Shown: positions 5,594 to 7,503 of the stretch, one piece after another
Layout of the letters: each line of letters begins with the position of its first letter
Position numbering within the stretch: the stretch's first letter is position 1
Assembly (NCBI GenBank): GCA_046263055.1
Contig: JBHELO010000095.1
Location: 1 to 7,503, forward strand
Source of the DNA: DATAQC01 sp046263055
GTDB taxonomy: Bacteria; Actinomycetota; Acidimicrobiia; Acidimicrobiales; AC-14
Length of the DNA: 7,503 nucleotides
Direction of reading: 5' to 3'
Notes under the pieces: generated by a model
Database searches by the model: none
The model's input: only the letters and a program-made list of their open reading frames with translations
What the model was told of the DNA's origin: nothing
Position numbers and translations under genes: made by a program

Positions 5594-6158
5594 GGGCTCG
5601 CTCCTCTCCCGGCATCGGGAACAACCGCTCCCGCAGTTTGCGACGGGCCCGGTGGAGGCGGACCTTGGCCGCCTCCTGGGTGATCCCGAGCTCGGCGGCG
5701 ATGGCCTCGTGGGGCAGGTCGTACACGTCGCGCAGCACGACGACGGCCCGCAGGCGAGGGGGAAGCTCGGCCAGGGCGGCGGTCATGCGGTCGCGCACGT
5801 AGCCGGCCTCGGCCATGGTCTCGGGGTCCACCTCGGGACGGCGGTCGGCCACCGGCTCGTCCAGCGACAACTCGTCGTGGCTGCCCTTGGACCGGCGGGC
5901 CAGCAGGGTGGAGGCGCAGTTGGCGGTGATGCGGTACATCCAGGTGGAGAAGCGGGCATCGCCCCGGAACCGCTTGATCGACTTGTAGGCCCGCTCGTAA
6001 GCCTCCTGGACGACGTCCCGGGCGTCCTCCTCGTTGGCCGTCAGCCGGTAGGCGAGGGTGTAGGCGTCGGTGTACGTCCGGCGCACGAGCTGCTCGAAGG
6101 CGGCCCGGTCCCCGGCCTTGGCCGCCACCACCAGCTCGGCCTCGTCGGCGGGCACCAT
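5583..6158 (-). CDS. ECF-type RNA polymerase sigma factor (sigma-70 family)
   Basis: The 191-residue product has the two-domain plan of extracytoplasmic-function sigma factors. Region 2 spans about 17-90 (AFEQLVRRTYTDAYTLAYRL, then DARDVVQEAYERAYKSIKRF and the -10 recognition segment RGDARFSTWMYRITAN). A short acidic linker follows at 95-120. Region 4 covers about 126-180 (ALAELPPRLRAVVVLRDVYD, and the helix-turn-helix HEAIAAELGITQEAAKVRLH). The ATG at 6158 follows GAGGGG very closely; a GTG at 6173 is an alternative. The frame stays open further upstream over rpmG, but that part is Pro-rich and overlaps L33 coding sequence, so it was rejected. It lies 89 nt after rpmG and overlaps its anti-sigma factor by 11 nt. 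No recognisable ECF-type autoregulated promoter was seen. The regulon is unknown. Confidence 0.93.
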   Translation of the reverse strand: MVPADEAELVVAAKAGDRAAFEQLVRRTYTDAYTLAYRLTANEEDARDVVQEAYERAYKSIKRFRGDARFSTWMYRITANCASTLLARRSKGSHDELSLDEPVADRRPEVDPETMAEAGYVRDRMTAALAELPPRLRAVVVLRDVYDLPHEAIAAELGITQEAAKVRLHRARRKLRERLFPMPGEERAHAV

Positions 6159-6247
6159 CGCCCCTCTGACCACCGGGGGGGTCGAGAGGTTACCGGGGCC
6201 CCCCTCGGCCTCGTCGACGTCGGGCGGCGGAGGCGGCGGCGCGTCGG

Positions 6248-6412
6248 TCAGCGCGTCTCCCGGTGGACGGTGTGGGTCCGGTCCCAGCGGCAGTACTTCT
6301 TCATCTCCAGCCGCTCGCGGTCGTTCTGGCGGTTCTTCATGGTGATGTAGTTGCGCCGCTTGCACTGCTCGCAGGCCAGCGTCACCTTGACCCGCTTGTC
6401 ACCCTTCGCCAC
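6248..6412 (-). CDS. rpmG: 50S ribosomal protein L33 with altered zinc ribbon
   Basis: L33 is a small protein of the large subunit near the E site. The product has 54 residues, full length. It carries LACEQCKRRNYITMKNRQND (12-31), RLEMKKYC (34-41) and the family ending THTVHRETR (46-54). The first zinc knuckle C14-x2-C17 is intact. The second, normally C-x2-C, reads C41-R-W-D44, so the fourth cysteine is replaced by aspartate. The start is GTG at 6412 with GGAG (6419-6422) six bases upstream; the gene ends TGA at 6250-6248. It follows tRNA-Met after a repeat-filled gap, as rpmG does in mycobacteria. Its neighbours downstream are the sigma/anti-sigma pair. Confidence 0.95.
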   Translation of the reverse strand: MAKGDKRVKVTLACEQCKRRNYITMKNRQNDRERLEMKKYCRWDRTHTVHRETR

Positions 6413-6424
6413 CGCTCACTCCGT

Positions 6425-6511
6425 TCGCTTGGCTCAGGGGGCTCCGCCCCCCCGAGTGCCCCCTGGACTGCTCGGAAGCGCCTTCGGCGCTCGTTCTGCC
6501 TGTTCCGACAG
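6425..6511. repeat. 87-bp direct repeat, copy 1 (REP-like)
   Basis: This copy is identical base for base to 6609-6695. It contains two perfect short hairpins: GGGGGC-TCC-GCCCCC (6437-6451) and AGCGCC-TTC-GGCGCT (6477-6491). It ends at the edge of the rpmG ribosome binding site. The structure resembles repetitive extragenic palindromes found in high-GC genomes; family membership could not be checked. Confidence 0.9.
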
Positions 6512-6540
6512 CCCCCTGGGCCTTCGGCCCGGGCTGTCGG
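6505..6540. repeat. Large bulged hairpin beside repeat copy 1
   Basis: CCGACAGCCC (6505-6514) and GGGCTGTCGG (6531-6540) are perfect 10-bp inverted arms. Inside them GGGCC/GGCCC (6518-6522, 6526-6530) adds five more pairs around a TTC loop, with a three-base bulge. No T tract follows on either strand, so it is not a clear intrinsic terminator. Confidence 0.75.
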
Positions 6541-6541
6541 C

Positions 6542-6560
6542 GGGGGCCTCGTCGGCCCCC
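6542..6560. repeat. 7-bp GC hairpin between the two repeat copies
   Basis: GGGGGCC (6542-6548) and GGCCCCC (6554-6560) pair perfectly around the loop TCGTC. It directly follows the larger hairpin, so that hairpins occupy nearly all of 6437-6560. Confidence 0.65.
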
Positions 6561-6608
6561 GGAGCTCCACTCTACCGGTCCCGGCCGGCGGCCCTCCCCG
6601 GCTCTCCG

Positions 6609-6695
6609 TCGCTTGGCTCAGGGGGCTCCGCCCCCCCGAGTGCCCCCTGGACTGCTCGGAAGCGCCTTCGGCGCTCGTTCTGCCTGTTCCGACAG
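6609..6695. repeat. 87-bp direct repeat, copy 2 (REP-like)
   Basis: An exact copy of 6425-6511, offset by 184 bp and in the same orientation, with hairpins at 6621-6635 and 6661-6675. It ends 28 bp from the encoded CCA of tRNA-Met. The flanks of the two copies differ, apart from a one-base indel next to the left edge (CCGTTCGCTT against CCGTCGCTT). Confidence 0.9.
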
Positions 6696-6723
6696 GGGCC
6701 TGGGGCCTTCTCGCGGAGAGTGC

Positions 6724-6799
6724 TGGTAGCGGCGGGCGGACTCGAACCGCCGACAACTCGATTATGAGCCGAGTGCTCTGCCAACTGAGCTACGCCGCC
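6724..6799 (-). tRNA. tRNA-Met (anticodon CAU), elongator-like
   Basis: A complete cloverleaf with encoded CCA (6724-6726): acceptor GGCGGCG/CGCCGCT with a G1-U72 wobble, D stem GCTC/GAGC, anticodon stem CTCGG/TCGAG with loop CTCATAA, and T stem GGCGG/CCGCC with loop TTCGAGT. The three G-C pairs of initiator tRNA are absent from the anticodon stem, so it is not the initiator. A CAU anticodon could also belong to tRNA-Ile2 modified by TilS, but position next to tRNA-Thr and rpmG matches metT of actinobacteria. Confidence 0.93.
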
Positions 6800-6837
6800 A
6801 GGCGCAGGGACCATTCTGCCCCCGCGAGGACGATGTG

Positions 6838-6851
6838 GGGAACGCGTTCCC
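6838..6851. promoter_or_regulatory. 14-bp perfect palindrome between tRNA-Thr and tRNA-Met
   Basis: GGGAACGCGTTCCC reads the same on both strands and lies four bases past the tRNA-Thr 3' end, within the 56-nt gap between the tRNAs. It could fold as GGGAA/TTCCC around CGCG and mark a processing site, or be a protein-binding site. Function unknown. Confidence 0.4.
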
Positions 6852-6855
6852 GACG

Positions 6856-6928
6856 AGCCCCCTGTCGGAATCGAACCGACGACACCAGCCTTACCATGGC
6901 TGTGCTCTGCCGACTGAGCTAAGGGGGC
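6856..6928 (-). tRNA. tRNA-Thr (anticodon GGU)
   Basis: A 73-nt cloverleaf with acceptor GCCCCCT/AGGGGGC, D stem GCTC/GAGC, anticodon stem CAGCC/GGCTG with loop ATGGTAA (anticodon GGU), and T stem GTCGG/CCGAC with loop TTCGATT. CCA is not encoded. A possible -10, TATCAT, lies at 6971-6976 on the minus strand, about 43 nt upstream, without a clear -35. It is followed by tRNA-Met and probably shares its transcript. Confidence 0.96.
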
Positions 6929-7004
6929 CGGGGCCGGCCACCGCCGTCACCGCGACCGGGCCGCGCACCGATGATAGTCGGGCGCCCGCCGGGGGCCGCC
7001 CCGA

Positions 7005-7010
7005 TAGGGT
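7005..7010 (+). promoter_or_regulatory. -10 element of a probable leaderless promoter
   Basis: TAGGGT fits the actinobacterial -10 pattern TANNNT and ends seven bases before the GTG start of the acetyltransferase at 7018. That spacing puts transcription start at or next to the start codon, and there is no Shine-Dalgarno sequence. The expected -35 position (GCGCCC) does not match consensus, which is common for such promoters. Confidence 0.55.
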
Positions 7011-7017
7011 CGCCCGG

Positions 7018-7503
7018 GTGGAGGTCCGCCTCGCCCGTCCGTCGGACGCCGAGGCCACCCGCGCCATCTACAACGCCGAGGTGACGGGCTCCACCGTCAC
7101 TTTCGACCTCGTCCCCCGCAGCCTGGACGACCAGCGGGCCTGGATCGACGCCCATTCGGGCGCCCACGCCGCCCTGGTGGGCACGGTGGGCGACGAGGTC
7201 GTGGGCTTCGCCTCCCTGAGCCCCTACCGTGACCGCCCGGCGTACGCCACCACGGTCGAGGACTCGGTCTACGTGCGGGCCGACCAGCGGGGGCGCGGCC
7301 ACGGCCGCACCCTCCTCGCCGAGCTGGTGGCCCTGGCCACCGCCTCGGGCTTCCACTCGGTGATGGCCCGCATCGTGGGCGGCCACGCCGCCTCCATCGC
7401 CATCCACGAAGCGTGCGGGTTCTCGCTGGTGGGCGTGGAGCGGGAGGTGGGTCGCAAGTTCGGCCGCTGGCTCGACGTCGCCCTCATGCAACGACTCCTC
7501 TGA
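7018..7503 (+). CDS. GNAT N-acetyltransferase, phosphinothricin acetyltransferase type
   Basis: This 161-residue enzyme transfers acetyl from acetyl-CoA to an amino group; relatives act on phosphinothricin, methionine sulfoximine or similar amino acids. The GNAT fold runs from MEVRLARPSDAEATRAIYNA (1-20) through AALVGTVGDEVVGFASLSPY (51-70). The family-typical YATTVEDSVYV is at 76-86. The acetyl-CoA-binding motif R91-G-R-G94-H-G96 (R-x-x-G-x-G) follows, and GGHAASIAIHEACGFSLVGV (121-140) forms the last strand-helix unit. The GTG start at 7018 agrees with the usual family N terminus; open frame further upstream overlaps tRNA-Thr and was rejected. It is complete, ending TGA at 7501-7503. It diverges from the tRNA genes and has no functional tie to them. 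The substrate cannot be told from the sequence. Confidence 0.92.
   Translation: MEVRLARPSDAEATRAIYNAEVTGSTVTFDLVPRSLDDQRAWIDAHSGAHAALVGTVGDEVVGFASLSPYRDRPAYATTVEDSVYVRADQRGRGHGRTLLAELVALATASGFHSVMARIVGGHAASIAIHEACGFSLVGVEREVGRKFGRWLDVALMQRLL

Larger units (their letters stand above)
6413..6723. other. Gene-free, hairpin-dense spacer between tRNA-Met and rpmG
   Basis: This stretch of about 310 bp holds no credible gene. It consists of two exact copies of an 87-bp element and, between them, two further GC-rich inverted repeats. On the minus strand TAGAGT (6569-6574) could be a -10 for rpmG, but no -35 is visible at the right distance. Open frames on both strands through this stretch show low-complexity translations and are not coding. 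Confidence 0.7.

Noticed and set aside
5192..6158. Novel defence or mobile system around the sigma/anti-sigma pair
   Set aside because: No nuclease, toxin, integrase or phage gene is present, and flanking genes are intact housekeeping loci.
6159..6365. Longer sigma factor start overlapping rpmG
   Set aside because: The added residues are Pro-rich, unconserved and overlap the L33 coding frame. From 6158 the protein has normal ECF length.
6505..6560. Intrinsic terminator after tRNA-Met
   Set aside because: The stems are strong but no T tract follows on either strand; read as hairpins of unknown function.
6425..6695. CRISPR array or insertion sequence in the repeat region
   Set aside because: There are only two 87-bp copies, without regular short spacers, no transposase frame, and no terminal inverted repeats with target duplication.
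6835..7017. Longer acetyltransferase start
   Set aside because: It would overlap tRNA-Thr and add unconserved sequence; GNAT homology and the -10 spacing support the GTG at 7018.

Overview
The window is very GC-rich (third codon positions almost all G or C), uses GTG starts often, and carries the conserved bacterial block tRNA-Trp, secE, nusG, rplK, rplA, rplJ, rplL, rpoB on the minus strand. The gene order tRNA-Thr, tRNA-Met, rpmG, (insert), tRNA-Trp, secE, nusG matches the Actinomycetota arrangement known from mycobacteria. NusG has a long acidic N-terminal extension, as in actinobacteria. I infer an actinobacterium, perhaps a deep branch such as Acidimicrobiia, but the class cannot be settled from the sequence alone.

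Layout, read along the minus strand from right to left. tRNA-Thr(GGU) and tRNA-Met(CAU) come first. A gene-free stretch of about 310 bp follows, made almost entirely of GC-rich hairpins and containing an exact 87-bp direct repeat. Next is rpmG (ribosomal protein L33), then an ECF sigma factor overlapping a zinc-binding, membrane-anchored anti-sigma factor. tRNA-Trp follows, then secE-nusG (overlapping by 4 nt), rplK and rplA. A 193-nt leader resembling the L10 autoregulatory region precedes rplJ. A spacer rich in hairpins leads to rplL, and a 278-nt spacer with a hairpin and two good tandem promoters leads to rpoB, which runs off the left edge after 335 codons. On the plus strand at the right end is one complete GNAT acetyltransferase of the phosphinothricin-acetyltransferase type, probably leaderless and divergent from tRNA-Thr.

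The genes work together as the translation and transcription core: ribosomal stalk and L1/L11 proteins, L33, tRNAs, the transcription factor NusG, RNA polymerase beta and the SecE translocon subunit. The sigma/anti-sigma pair is the regulatory outsider; it sits where mycobacteria keep the hadABC dehydratase genes.

Most of the window is ordinary housekeeping DNA and I do not see a convincing new biological system. The points that deserve a second look are the L10 C-terminal tail built from pentapeptide and perfect 45-bp repeats, the exact 87-bp hairpin repeat beside rpmG, the Cys-to-Asp change in the L33 zinc ribbon, the sigma/anti-sigma insertion, and the two internal rpoB promoters.
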